The notes: a model not told the origin generated them from the letters alone. Numbered from the stretch's first letter, positions 1 through 8,670 are shown. The stretch: DNA of 10,392 nucleotides from an uncultured Prevotella sp. (GCA_945637645.1 CALZDK010000061.1:1-10392); one strand, 5' to 3'. A program made the numbers and translations.

Positions 1-3000
1 CGAACCGCCGCTTGAGGTGTAGGCGGAGAGGAAGGCGGGTATGAGCACGTCGGCACTGTATTGCCGCACCTGTCCCAACTCAGGATTGAACTTCGACCCG
101 CCTATCTGTGTGCCGTGGTTGTCTGTCATTCCCATTGGGTATGTGGCATCGGCATACTGCGCCTCCACACGTGTGCGGAAGCCGTCGAGTGAGGAGCAGA
201 AACGCTCGAAAGACTTCGACCTGTAGCCATTGTTTGCGTTGCCCATTCCCTCGAGGGCACTGTTGAGGCTTATTGTCGTCATGGTGAACGAACCGCTGTG
301 TGTAGTGGGCATTCCCTCATACATATACTGTATGCTACGCGCCTTGTTCACCGTGCGGCTTGCGTTGAGGTCGATCTTCAGGTCGCGCAACGGTTCAAGT
401 GTCATGCGCAGCTGGAGGTCTTCGGTGGTGCTGACTGTTGCTGGCGTGGCAAGACTGTCGGCACAGAGCAGCCAGCCGTTGTCGAGAGCCTTGTCGAGAT
501 AGCTGTCGCCTACCAGTCCGAAAGCGAAGTCGAGTCCTGGTGCCATGGCGTTGCCTGTGCGTTGTCCGAGCATGTCGCCTATGGTAGGCTTGAAGCCTGG
601 AATGTTCATTGCCCTTTGGCTTCGGTAAGAGATGTTCACGTTGCGTGCCATCATCAGGAAGCGTGTAGCTTGTTGCAGCGGGTTGTACCACCACTGGTCG
701 TCGAGTGGCTTTTTGGGTGTGACGTTCACCTTCACCGTAACGGTGTCGAGGTTGCGTATTACGATGGTGTTGTCGTCCTTCACCTTATACCTTATATTAT
801 ATATACGTCCGTCGCGCGTCCTTGCCGTCACTATCAGCCTGCGGGTTTTCTTGTTGTGCCTTAGGGTGGTAGTGGTGTCGGACTTCAGAGTCACTTCTTT
901 CTCGAAAGAGTTTTTGTTTAGCGGCAGCTTGGCGTTTTGTTTCTCGTCGGCCTTAGTCAGCTTTACTCCGCCCGGTTGTTTCCCGTTTTGCGCGTTTGTG
1001 TTGGCGCGCTGAGCGGAAGATCTTCGCGATGAGTTTTGCGACGCGCTTTTCTTGAACCGGTCGTTTGTCTTCTTCAGGAACGGGAAGAGATTGTAGAGCG
1101 ACTCAAGGTTGAGCGTTGAGGTGAGGTTGAGGTTGCTGTTGTTGCTGATGGTGTTGCCAAGCGACGTTCCGTCGTCCATCTCAGAACCACGGAGCCATGA
1201 GTAGGTGGCGTTGTAGGTGGCATTGGCATTGAGCCAGTTGAGGATAGGCAACTTGTTGAGTGGCAGTTGGTATGAAGATGTGAACGACTGCTGATACTCG
1301 AGCGGTGTTCCAAGATTTCGGAGACTGCGTCCCACGGAGTCTTTCCACGCATGGTATTCGTCGGGATAGAGGTCCTTGTTCACTGCCATATATGGCTCTT
1401 CCACCTCGGCGTGTGTTGCGCTTTGGAATGAGGCGTGAAGGTTTTTTGTCAAGTCCCATCGTATGGAGAACTCGCGGTTCCAGAGGAACTGCTGGCTGAA
1501 GGTGAGTGGCAGTTTGGAACCTGTTGTCTGTTCGAGGTCGCGCTCCTGCATCTCGTAGTAGTTGCGTGTCAGCTCGCTGTTGAACGTGACACTTTGAGGC
1601 AGATAGTTCAAGCCTATTGCCTTGGGGAAGGCGAGCCACTTGCTCTTGCCCTTCAAGTTGCGGAATGGCTCGAAGGTCTTATAGACTGGCGAGTAGCTGT
1701 AGTTGAACACTCCCCTCCATTGGTCCTCACGTTCCCATGCCGTTGTCTCGCCGGTGTTGTAGCGGTGTGCATGGCTGTAGCTGAAGGAGAAGTTGGCAGG
1801 GTCGTAAGGCATGGGGTGGCGTTTTGTCTTGATGCCCACACGCACGTTAGACAACGAGAAGTTTGTTGTTGTTGATTTCGTCACTGCTATCGCTTCTATC
1901 GAGTCGCGCTCATGACGGTCCAAAGCCGACTCAAGGGCATCGTCGAGCAGCATGTCGGTGTCGAGGGGATTGTAGCGTGGGCGTGTCTCTTCCTTTGTCA
2001 CGGAGTAGTAGAGTGGGGCAGTGACCTTTGCCTTGTCGGGAAACAGCTTGCCCAATTCGAGATTGGCAGTGAAGCTGTAGGTCTTGTAGTCGTCGGTGGA
2101 ACGTTGTGCCACTGTCTCCTCCAGTCCTCCGAAACCGTCGGTGAGGATGCGTCCCGAGAGGTTCACCGTTCCGAAGTCGGACAGTTGTAGGTTGAGTGCT
2201 CCTGAGGCAGCCCATCCGCCTTTGTTGTTCACTTCGAGCAGTCGCATCTCGTTCACCCACACCTCACCCGATTTCATTCCCGATGAGATGTTCCTTACAC
2301 CGATGAGCATTGTCTTTATCTCTCCTAACGACGGATTGCCCATTATGGTCATCTTGTTTCCGGGGCGGTCGTCGTCGTAGTTGCTGAACTCACGGTTGTA
2401 TGCGGCTCCGCCGTTTGCCCTGGCAATGTTGCGTTCCTTCTTCAGCCTCACGAGTTTGGCAAGTTCAAGGTCGAGGAAGTTTTCATCAGGCCACACAATC
2501 TTCCGGCTCTCGGCAGAACGGTAGTCGTATTTACCTTCCGGCGTGAGCTTTAGGGGAATCTCGTATTCGTAGTAGTTGCTGCGATAGTCGCTTCCGAGGC
2601 GTATGAACAGGGCGAGCTGGTCGTTTTGCAGCTGTGTGGTGTTTTGTTGCAGCGCATTGGCATGGATGAACATCTGCAGGCGTTTATACTGTCTGAGGTC
2701 GAGTGTGGTTGTCTTATAGACAGCCTTTGCCTCGCCGTGCTGCAGGTTGTTCACCGTAAGGTTCAGTGCCTGTTCGTTGTTCTCCACGAGTTGTGGCTGC
2801 GACGGGTCGGTGACACGGCTTATGCCAGGAGGCAGTACGTAGTTCACTGGCGTTTTCTCCGTGTGTTCCTCAATGTTCACGGCACTTGTTTCCAAGGTTC
2901 CGCTCGATGCTGCCACTTGTGCTCCAAGCTCCTGGTCAAAGGTTCTCCATTCACCCCTGACGAGGTCGAGACTGCCGAAGCGCAGTATTATTGGTCGCTC

Positions 3001-6000
3001 GAAGTTGGTGAGGAACATTCGCATGAACCTGATGCTTGTGAGGTCGCTTATGGAACCAACCTTGTCACGGTCAGCCGAGTTGAGCGGAATGCGGAACTTA
3101 TACCACTTCACCTTCTCCTTCTTGCCGTTGCGCAGTGGTGCCGACGACTCGCGTATCTCGCTGAGGTAGTTCTGCCCGATGCGGCTCTCGTCGAAATCCT
3201 CCGGTCGCAGGCTTATCTTGTACTGATAGTAGCGTTCATACTCGTTGAGCGTGTAGTCCTGGTTAATGTCCTCCACGTCTGGAGTTGTCTTGTATGACGT
3301 GTCGTAGCCCTCTGTCTGAGTGTCGTTGTCAGGAGAGTTGCCCTGTGGGTTATTTATGCGTTTGTAGCGTTCAAGAATGGTGGCTTTCCTCTCGTCGAGT
3401 TCCCTACCACGGAAGTATTGATAGTTGTCGTTGGCAGGGTCGCGCTGCCATGCCGTCCTGATGCTGTCGTTAGTCACTGTTTGCGCAAAGGTACGGAAGT
3501 CGGCATAGCTGTCGAAGGTCTGCTCCTCAGCGTCGGTGAGTCCGTTGTAGCCCACGTCCTGTTTCTCGCGTGCCCCAGTAGTGGTGGCGAAGGCGTAGGT
3601 CTGTGTTGCCTGTACCGGAATCTTTCCCCATTGTGTTGTTGTCACACTGTTTGTACCGTCAACAGGCATTCCGCTCTCGTAGAATTTCTTTCCGTCGCGC
3701 AGTATATCTTCGCTCACCTCGCCGAGGTTTATGTAGAGGTCGCCTCCATAGAGCGACGCGTCGGCTTGGTCGCGGGTGTAGATGAACGGGTCGAGGAGCC
3801 AGAATTCCACATACTCGATGTTTGCCGTTTCGAAGTCGTTGGTGTCGAGCTTGCGCATCATTCCCGCCCATTTTGTCCTTGGGTTACGGAGTGTTCCGTC
3901 GGTGTTCATCTGTGTGGAGAAGTTATATGGACCGCGCTCCGTAGGATAGTAGGAGAGGTTGAGTATGGAGAGTGTGGAAGTGGCACCGTTGTAGGTGCTT
4001 TGGTCGCGGTTAGGGTATAGCTCGCTGACGTAGATTTCGCGGATGTAATGGTTTGAAAGTTGCTCGAGGTCGCTCTTTATGTGGGCTGGCGTGAGCGACG
4101 ACGAACGGTAGGTGAAGAGCGGGTCGATGGTGTACCATGCCATTTGGGCACGGTTGAAGCCGCTTGAAAGACCGCTGTTGTCGTCGTGTTCGGGGAAGAG
4201 CGACGGCACGCTTGAAAGCACCCACGACTTAGGGTCGCTGATGTCGATGTTGTTCTTGGCATCCTCAAAGTCGTCGATGTATGAGGCATTGTCCTGTGTG
4301 CCTTTTGCCTGTCCGGCAATGAGTTGAGCAAACTCGCCAGTGAAGGAGATATACGACGGTTTTGTGAGGTGGAGTAGCGGCAGCTTGTCGAGCATGTCGG
4401 TTAGCCATTGGCTCTCTTGCTTCCAGTTTAGGTTGAGTCCCCATAGCATGTTGTTGAGCGGCTCGCTGCCCATAGTCACCTTTGAGGTGAGTGTCTGTTC
4501 GGTGAGCCGTTGGAACGTACCTCCCAATTGGAAGTTTTTCGTGAAGTCGTATTCCCAGTTCAGACCGTACATTGTCTTGCGCTGCATTCCGTATTCCGTG
4601 TCGCTTTCCAATGAGACGTTCACCGCCGTGCCGGCATCGATGATGCTCTGGTTGAGAATGGTCACCTCGCCAGCAGAGTAGTCAACACTATAGTCGCTGC
4701 CCTCGGTAAGCACCACGCCTCCGGCAGTTACCACCACTGAGCCTCGTGGGACGTTGTATGCTCCAAGCGAGATGACGTTTGCCGATGAGCCCTTGAACTG
4801 TCCTGTTATGAGGTACTTATTTTTTGTCGTCAGCTGTTTTGCCGTGGTGCGGGTATTGGAATAGAGTTCCCTGAAACTGTATTGTTCTGCCCTTGCACTG
4901 TCCATTCCGGCAGCCTTCAGTTGGTTGAACATGTAGGAACCAAAAGGTTCCGCCTTAGGGAAGAACACTCTTCCGTTGCTCACGGTGTAACCGTCCACAT
5001 AGTCGAAATATCCGTTGGGATTTGGTTTGTCGTTGTCGTCGAGGCGGTCGGCCCCCAAAAGTCGGATGAGAGTTTGCTGTCTTACCTCTTGCTCCGGAAT
5101 GTAGTTGAGATAGACGCCAGCTGTGTCGCTCTTGAATTTCACGTCGAGGCGGAACTTCTGCTTTTCCACAGTGGAGGCAAGATAATAGACATTCTTCATC
5201 ATCAGTTGCCAGTTTGGGGCAGCAGGACTGTTGTTGGTGTTTTTCAGTGATTTTACGAAGAGAGCCTCCGAGGTGTCCTGACGGTCGGTGGAGAACTCGC
5301 CCACCTGAAAGGTTTGTCCGCCAAGCGTGTATTCGTATGCCACGGCAAGCACCTGGTCGGTTTGCATCGTGGTCTTAAGCGATACGAAACCGAGGCTTGC
5401 GTTGAGAGTGTATTCAGAAGGGGTGAGCAACCTTGCGCTTTGCACCTTCTCATAGTCAACGCCTCCGGAGAAGCCCGTAATGGCGTCGAACACTATGGAA
5501 GTCCTGTCGATATTGCGTGCGTCGGCATATTGCGTGGTCATCTGTAGGTACTCGTCGTTGGCATTGTTTGTAGGGTGGGCAATGCCATTGCCGTTCCAGA
5601 GTGGGTTGCTTATGGCTTGTCCCTCGCCGAGGTCGGCAAGGGCGATGATGTTGCGTGAGTTGCTTGTCGTTCCGGTCTTGTTTGTCACCCATATCTCCAC
5701 TCGAGTGATTTTTACTCCAGTGAGAATGTTCGGGAGCGTTGACATCGACTTGTCGTAGATGTTGCGGAAATAGTGGGCGAGGAAAAAGTGCCGGTTCTCC
5801 TCGTAGTCGGCTACATTGAGTTCGAAGGGCGTGAGTTGTGTGCCGCCTTTCGACGACACGCTTTTTGTTGACGACTTCTTCTGCGAGATAACAGTCTGGA
5901 GTTTCAACTTGCCAAACTGCATGTCGGTGCGCACTCCAAACAGCGACGACGCGCCCTTTATGAGTGAGGAATTGGAAGGAAACGACACGTTGCCTGCCTC

Positions 6001-6750
6001 CACGAGCTTTATTATCTCGTCTTCCTTGCCCTCGTATTTGAGTTTAATGTTTTTCGTGTCGAAGTCGAAGGTGGCGTCGGTGTTGTAGTTGAGGCTCATG
6101 TTCACCTTGTCGCCTACCTTGCCTGTCATGTTGAGGTTTATCTTCTCGTCGAAGTCAATCGACTTCGTTTTCCTGTTCCTTATTGGCAGCGACGGATTGT
6201 CTATGTTCTTCAGCGTGCCTCCGAGTTTCAGCTCTGCCGTTCCCTGTGTCTTGATTCTAACACCTCCGGGACCGAAAATCTTCTCTGCCGGTCCGAGGTC
6301 GAAGTGCATGTCGGAGAACGAGAACTTGTCTTCTCCCTTGTTTGCCACCTCTTCGGCGTTTTTCTCCCTGAAGAATCGTCTCATGGCACGCTTCCCGCTC
6401 CAAGCTCGGTATTCATCGGGAGTCATAAGCATTGGGGTGTTGAGGTATGAGTCGCCAATCTTTGAGCCGATGAAATACATTCCCGTGGAATCGTCATATT
6501 CCGCTGCCTGAGTGATGTTGTCAGGCATTCTCAGATCTATGGCTGCCGAGTCGAGGTCGGCAGTCGTTACAGGTGCAGTTCTCTTGACTTTCCATCTCGA
6601 CTTTACCGCAGAGTCAGGCACAATGTCATCGTCGTCAGCGACCTGGGTTGACTGCACGGTCTGCCCCTGTCGTGACGTACGGTTGTCCTGTGGCGCGGCA
6701 AAGGCGCAAACGCAGAACAGCGATGCCATTATGATCTTGAGTCTGTTCAA
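1..6750 (-). CDS. sprA: SprA (Sov), type IX secretion outer-membrane translocon, 3'-truncated by the window
   Basis: SprA forms the giant outer-membrane beta-barrel through which type IX cargo proteins with C-terminal sorting domains leave the cell; in gliding species it is also needed for motility. The reverse-strand frame is open over 2250 codons, and codon phase at 1-3, about 1021, 3301, 4801 and 6748 agrees, so no frameshift was seen. Numbering from the TTG at 6750, residues 1-18 look like a signal peptide (NRLK n-region, hydrophobic core, AFA cleavage site). SprA hallmarks include TPDEYRAW early on, FGPGGVRI from residue 159, a SLGAYNVPRG segment at 661-670, and SYIDDFED at 823-830. Alternating beta-strand patterns and aromatic residues run throughout. 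Family members are about 2400-2500 residues (F. johnsoniae SprA, P. gingivalis Sov), so roughly 150-250 residues lie beyond the left edge. There is no in-frame ATG that leaves a proper signal peptide: ATG at 6729 would give an uncharged 11-residue leader. TTG at 6750 is preferred; TTG at 6774 is possible. Family identity is very secure; the exact start is not. Confidence 0.96.
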   Translation of the reverse strand, partial: MNRLKIIMASLFCVCAFAAPQDNRTSRQGQTVQSTQVADDDDIVPDSAVKSRWKVKRTAPVTTADLDSAAIDLRMPDNITQAAEYDDSTGMYFIGSKIGDSYLNTPMLMTPDEYRAWSGKRAMRRFFREKNAEEVANKGEDKFSFSDMHFDLGPAEKIFGPGGVRIKTQGTAELKLGGTLKNIDNPSLPIRNRKTKSIDFDEKINLNMTGKVGDKVNMSLNYNTDATFDFDTKNIKLKYEGKEDEIIKLVEAGNVSFPSNSSLIKGASSLFGVRTDMQFGKLKLQTVISQKKSSTKSVSSKGGTQLTPFELNVADYEENRHFFLAHYFRNIYDKSMSTLPNILTGVKITRVEIWVTNKTGTTSNSRNIIALADLGEGQAISNPLWNGNGIAHPTNNANDEYLQMTTQYADARNIDRTSIVFDAITGFSGGVDYEKVQSARLLTPSEYTLNASLGFVSLKTTMQTDQVLAVAYEYTLGGQTFQVGEFSTDRQDTSEALFVKSLKNTNNSPAAPNWQLMMKNVYYLASTVEKQKFRLDVKFKSDTAGVYLNYIPEQEVRQQTLIRLLGADRLDDNDKPNPNGYFDYVDGYTVSNGRVFFPKAEPFGSYMFNQLKAAGMDSARAEQYSFRELYSNTRTTAKQLTTKNKYLITGQFKGSSANVISLGAYNVPRGSVVVTAGGVVLTEGSDYSVDYSAGEVTILNQSIIDAGTAVNVSLESDTEYGMQRKTMYGLNWEYDFTKNFQLGGTFQRLTEQTLTSKVTMGSEPLNNMLWGLNLNWKQESQWLTDMLDKLPLLHLTKPSYISFTGEFAQLIAGQAKGTQDNASYIDDFEDAKNNIDISDPKSWVLSSVPSLFPEHDDNSGLSSGFNRAQMAWYTIDPLFTYRSSSLTPAHIKSDLEQLSNHYIREIYVSELYPNRDQSTYNGATSTLSILNLSYYPTERGPYNFSTQMNTDGTLRNPRTKWAGMMRKLDTNDFETANIEYVEFWLLDPFIYTRDQADASLYGGDLYINLGEVSEDILRDGKKFYESGMPVDGTNSVTTTQWGKIPVQATQTYAFATTTGAREKQDVGYNGLTDAEEQTFDSYADFRTFAQTVTNDSIRTAWQRDPANDNYQYFRGRELDERKATILERYKRINNPQGNSPDNDTQTEGYDTSYKTTPDVEDINQDYTLNEYERYYQYKISLRPEDFDESRIGQNYLSEIRESSAPLRNGKKEKVKWYKFRIPLNSADRDKVGSISDLTSIRFMRMFLTNFERPIILRFGSLDLVRGEWRTFDQELGAQVAASSGTLETSAVNIEEHTEKTPVNYVLPPGISRVTDPSQPQLVENNEQALNLTVNNLQHGEAKAVYKTTTLDLRQYKRLQMFIHANALQQNTTQLQNDQLALFIRLGSDYRSNYYEYEIPLKLTPEGKYDYRSAESRKIVWPDENFLDLELAKLVRLKKERNIARANGGAAYNREFSNYDDDRPGNKMTIMGNPSLGEIKTMLIGVRNISSGMKSGEVWVNEMRLLEVNNKGGWAASGALNLQLSDFGTVNLSGRILTDGFGGLEETVAQRSTDDYKTYSFTANLELGKLFPDKAKVTAPLYYSVTKEETRPRYNPLDTDMLLDDALESALDRHERDSIEAIAVTKSTTTNFSLSNVRVGIKTKRHPMPYDPANFSFSYSHAHRYNTGETTAWEREDQWRGVFNYSYSPVYKTFEPFRNLKGKSKWLAFPKAIGLNYLPQSVTFNSELTRNYYEMQERDLEQTTGSKLPLTFSQQFLWNREFSIRWDLTKNLHASFQSATHAEVEEPYMAVNKDLYPDEYHAWKDSVGRSLRNLGTPLEYQQSFTSSYQLPLNKLPILNWLNANATYNATYSWLRGSEMDDGTSLGNTISNNSNLNLTSTLNLESLYNLFPFLKKTNDRFKKSASQNSSRRSSAQRANTNAQNGKQPGGVKLTKADEKQNAKLPLNKNSFEKEVTLKSDTTTTLRHNKKTRRLIVTARTRDGRIYNIRYKVKDDNTIVIRNLDTVTVKVNVTPKKPLDDQWWYNPLQQATRFLMMARNVNISYRSQRAMNIPGFKPTIGDMLGQRTGNAMAPGLDFAFGLVGDSYLDKALDNGWLLCADSLATPATVSTTEDLQLRMTLEPLRDLKIDLNASRTVNKARSIQYMYEGMPTTHSGSFTMTTISLNSALEGMGNANNGYRSKSFERFCSSLDGFRTRVEAQYADATYPMGMTDNHGTQIGGSKFNPELGQVRQYSADVLIPAFLSAYTSSGGS

Positions 6751-6762
6751 TTGTCTATTAAT

Positions 6763-6784
6763 AAAACGTTGCAAAGCAACTTTT
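6763..6784. other. Small hairpin in the sprA leader / divergent intergenic region
   Basis: A perfect 5-bp stem, GTTGC at 6768-6772 pairing with GCAAC at 6776-6780 around an AAA loop, is extended by AAAA (6763-6766) pairing with TTTT (6781-6784) across one bulged base. It lies 13 bases upstream of the preferred sprA start and upstream of the glycosidase promoter. Flanking T-runs on both strands give it a weak terminator look, but it sits between two divergent gene starts where a terminator is not expected. It could instead be a 5' leader structure in sprA mRNA. The stem is short and may have no function. Confidence 0.4.
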
Positions 6785-6795
6785 ATTGTGAAATG

Positions 6796-6827
6796 ATTGT
6801 TTGTTTGGAAAATAATTGCTATATTTG
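6796..6827 (+). promoter_or_regulatory. Bacteroidota-type promoter for the GH43 gene
   Basis: TATATTTG at 6820-6827 matches the Bacteroidota -7 element (TAnnTTTG). ATTG at 6796-6799 fits the -33 element (TTTG) with one mismatch at a 20-base spacing, close to the usual 19-21. TTTG copies at 6800-6803 and 6804-6807 are spaced too closely. Transcription would begin about seven bases downstream of the -7 box, giving a 5' leader of about 20 bases before the ATG at 6853. No Shine-Dalgarno sequence precedes that ATG, which is normal in this phylum. Confidence 0.6.
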
Positions 6828-6852
6828 CACCAAAATAACAATTTATTCCTAT

Positions 6853-7797
6853 ATGAAAAAGAAAGTATTTATTGTCATGGCACTAATGTTTGCTTTGACT
6901 TGTGTGGCAAAAGACGTGTATCTGTTTTCCTATTTCCGTGGTCAGAAAGACGGCCTGCATCTCGCCTACAGTTATGACGGCTTGAAATGGACTGCACTGA
7001 ACGGCAACAAGTCGTTGCTGCGTCCTGTCGTTGGCAAGGACAGTCTCATGCGCGACCCAAGTATAGTGGAGGGGCCAGACGGCACGTTCCATATGGTCTG
7101 GACTTCGAGCTGGACAGACAGGATCATTGGCTATGCATCCTCGCGTGACCTCGTAAACTGGAGTGAGCAGAAGGCTATTCCGGTAATGGCTGATGAGCCG
7201 GAGGCACAGAACTGTTGGGCACCTGAACTCTACTATGACAAACCATCGAAGACATTTTACATCTTTTGGGCTACTACAATTCCCGGACGTCATAGTCCTG
7301 TGCAGTCAACAGAACGAGAGAAACAGTGGAATCACCGGATATATTGCACCACCACACGCGACTTCAAGACATTTACAAAGACAAGGATGTTCTTCAATCC
7401 CGATTTTAATGTCATTGATGCCGCAATAGTACGCGACCCCGCAAGGAAAGACCTGATAATGGTGGTGAAGAACGAGAACTCGCTTCCCGCGGAAAAAAAT
7501 CTTCGCATCACGAGAACAAAGAAAATAAAGAAGGGATTTCCGACAAGTGTTTCAGAGCCGATAACAGGGAAATATTGGGCAGAGGGTCCAGCTCCCTTGT
7601 TTGTAGGCGACACGCTTTACGTTTATTTTGACAAATACACCTTGGGAAAATATGGCGCGATACGCAGTACCGACCATGGAGAAACATGGACAGACGTGTC
7701 CGACCTGACGACGTTCCCCAAAGGCATACGTCATGGAACGGCATTCAAGGTAAGCGAGGAAACTTTCCGAAAACTAACCGAGCTGTTGGGCGAATAG
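6853..7797 (+). CDS. Secreted GH43-type five-bladed beta-propeller glycosidase
   Basis: A 314-residue protein, predicted to hydrolyse arabinosyl-, xylosyl- or galactofuranosyl-type linkages in the periplasm or at the cell surface; the substrate cannot be read from the sequence. Residues 1-19 are a classical signal peptide (KKK, hydrophobic core, cut after TCVA). C17 does not sit in a good lipobox, so a lipoprotein is unlikely. GH43 family landmarks follow in order: MRDPSIVEGPDG from residue 66 (D68 candidate general base), CWAPELYYD at 121-129, NVIDAAIV around 186-193 (D189 candidate pKa modulator), YWAEGPAPL at 241-249 (E244 candidate general acid), and RHGT at 293-296, where this fold often places a metal-site histidine. 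These assignments follow family pattern, not structure. The reading frame is open upstream of 6853, but the ATG there is right at the signal peptide and follows the promoter. The neighbouring genes include no SusC/SusD pair or other glycosidase, so it looks like an isolated CAZyme gene. It has no type IX sorting domain at its C-terminus. Confidence 0.88.
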   Translation: MKKKVFIVMALMFALTCVAKDVYLFSYFRGQKDGLHLAYSYDGLKWTALNGNKSLLRPVVGKDSLMRDPSIVEGPDGTFHMVWTSSWTDRIIGYASSRDLVNWSEQKAIPVMADEPEAQNCWAPELYYDKPSKTFYIFWATTIPGRHSPVQSTEREKQWNHRIYCTTTRDFKTFTKTRMFFNPDFNVIDAAIVRDPARKDLIMVVKNENSLPAEKNLRITRTKKIKKGFPTSVSEPITGKYWAEGPAPLFVGDTLYVYFDKYTLGKYGAIRSTDHGETWTDVSDLTTFPKGIRHGTAFKVSEETFRKLTELLGE

Positions 7798-7813
7798 GTT
7801 TCTTTAATGAATG

Positions 7814-8662
7814 TCATTCCGACATAGACTGGAAACTTCCTGTGGCATAGCCCAATATGGTTATCACGACAACGCAGATTAAGATAAACACAATAATAGA
7901 GAAGAGGTGGATAAGTATTGTGCGTCTGATTGTCGAACGCCAGTTGAATCCGAAGAGCTGCTTGAAATCCCATACAAACAAGCCAAAAAGTGCCCACCAA
8001 GGCAAGGGATAGAACGTTGATTTCGTATTTCCAAAAATCAGGACATAAACAATGGAAGCCGCCATCATCTGCCCACTGATATACACTTGAGAGAAGAAAT
8101 TCTCGGCAAGTGTTGTCGCTGGGCGGACAGGTGACTTTCTGAATACTCGCCACGAGAAGAACATAAAGAAGCAGTGAAGGCAAATGAGTTCTATTGCCTT
8201 GTGTTCGTCAAGCCATTCGGCAGTAGCCTTCACGCCATCGATAAAATCCTCAATCTTTATCACCTTACCATTAAACGTGAAAAGGATTTTCTCTGTAGGG
8301 TCTTCTTTGCCTGCCTCAGTTTTCACAGACATCTTCTGCTCCGACTCCTTTTTCCCTGCGTCTTGAGCGCTGTTGCCGTCTCTAAATGTTGTTACCAACG
8401 CAAAAAAGATACATAGGACAAAAAGCATCTTGACAGGCGGGAAGAACGGCATTCGTTTACCGTCAAGATAGTCACCTATCATATAGCCTGGACGTGTAAA
8501 CAAATGCAACAGTGTGCGCGGCAAGCTACGGTTGCCCATACCCCAAACCTCAAGGGTTGACATCAGGGCATTCTTTACAGTGAATCGCTGCATCTTGGCA
8601 CTTTGTCCGCACGAAGGACAGAAATTGCCGATATATTCGGTTTGGCAGTTGGGGCAAATCAT
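7814..8662 (-). CDS. DUF3667-family zinc-ribbon membrane protein
   Basis: A 282-residue protein of unknown function, assigned to DUF3667, a family common in Bacteroidota. A four-cysteine zinc ribbon opens it: C3-x2-C6 and C15-x2-C18, ending in CGQ. Next comes the family block RTLLHLFTRPGYMIGDYLDG at 49-68, then KRMPFFPPVKML. Hydrophobic stretches suggest up to five membrane segments, at about 78-92, 155-171, 197-211, 220-235 and 248-271, so it is probably an inner-membrane protein with the ribbon in the cytoplasm. Between the first two helices lies a polar, Lys/Glu/Asp-rich segment of about 60 residues (94-154). The gene converges on the glycosidase with 16 bases between stop codons and no visible terminator. 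Its start codon at 8660-8662 is only eight bases from the tandem repeat that fills its upstream region, so expression may depend on that region. Base composition is more AT-rich than in sprA. The family call is strong; no role can be given. Confidence 0.86.
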   Translation of the reverse strand: MICPNCQTEYIGNFCPSCGQSAKMQRFTVKNALMSTLEVWGMGNRSLPRTLLHLFTRPGYMIGDYLDGKRMPFFPPVKMLFVLCIFFALVTTFRDGNSAQDAGKKESEQKMSVKTEAGKEDPTEKILFTFNGKVIKIEDFIDGVKATAEWLDEHKAIELICLHCFFMFFSWRVFRKSPVRPATTLAENFFSQVYISGQMMAASIVYVLIFGNTKSTFYPLPWWALFGLFVWDFKQLFGFNWRSTIRRTILIHLFSIIVFILICVVVITILGYATGSFQSMSE

Positions 8663-8670
8663 AGTTCTTA

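Noticed and set aside
2626..4020. Long plus-strand open frames of about 200 residues (2626-3297, 3418-4020) and many smaller ones across 1-6750
   Set aside because: They lie antisense to sprA, whose frame is continuous and has clear family motifs; their translations are rich in Cys, Val and His, lack family features, and follow from sprA codon usage.
6831..6838. Possible minus-strand -7 box for sprA (TTATTTTG on the reverse strand), and another near 6772-6779
   Set aside because: Each departs from TAnnTTTG by a base, and neither has a -33 TTTG at suitable spacing.
6751..6852. N-terminal extension of the glycosidase from an ATG at 6751
   Set aside because: The extension would precede the signal peptide, would be translated from the promoter region itself, and places the TATATTTG box inside the gene.
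6883..7293. Minus-strand open frame of 136 residues inside the glycosidase gene
   Set aside because: It is antisense to a gene with signal peptide and catalytic motifs, and shows no family features.
7798..7813. Terminator between the convergent glycosidase and DUF3667 genes
   Set aside because: The 16-base gap holds no stem-loop with a T-run; the nearby GAATG-T-CATTC palindrome has a loop too short to fold.
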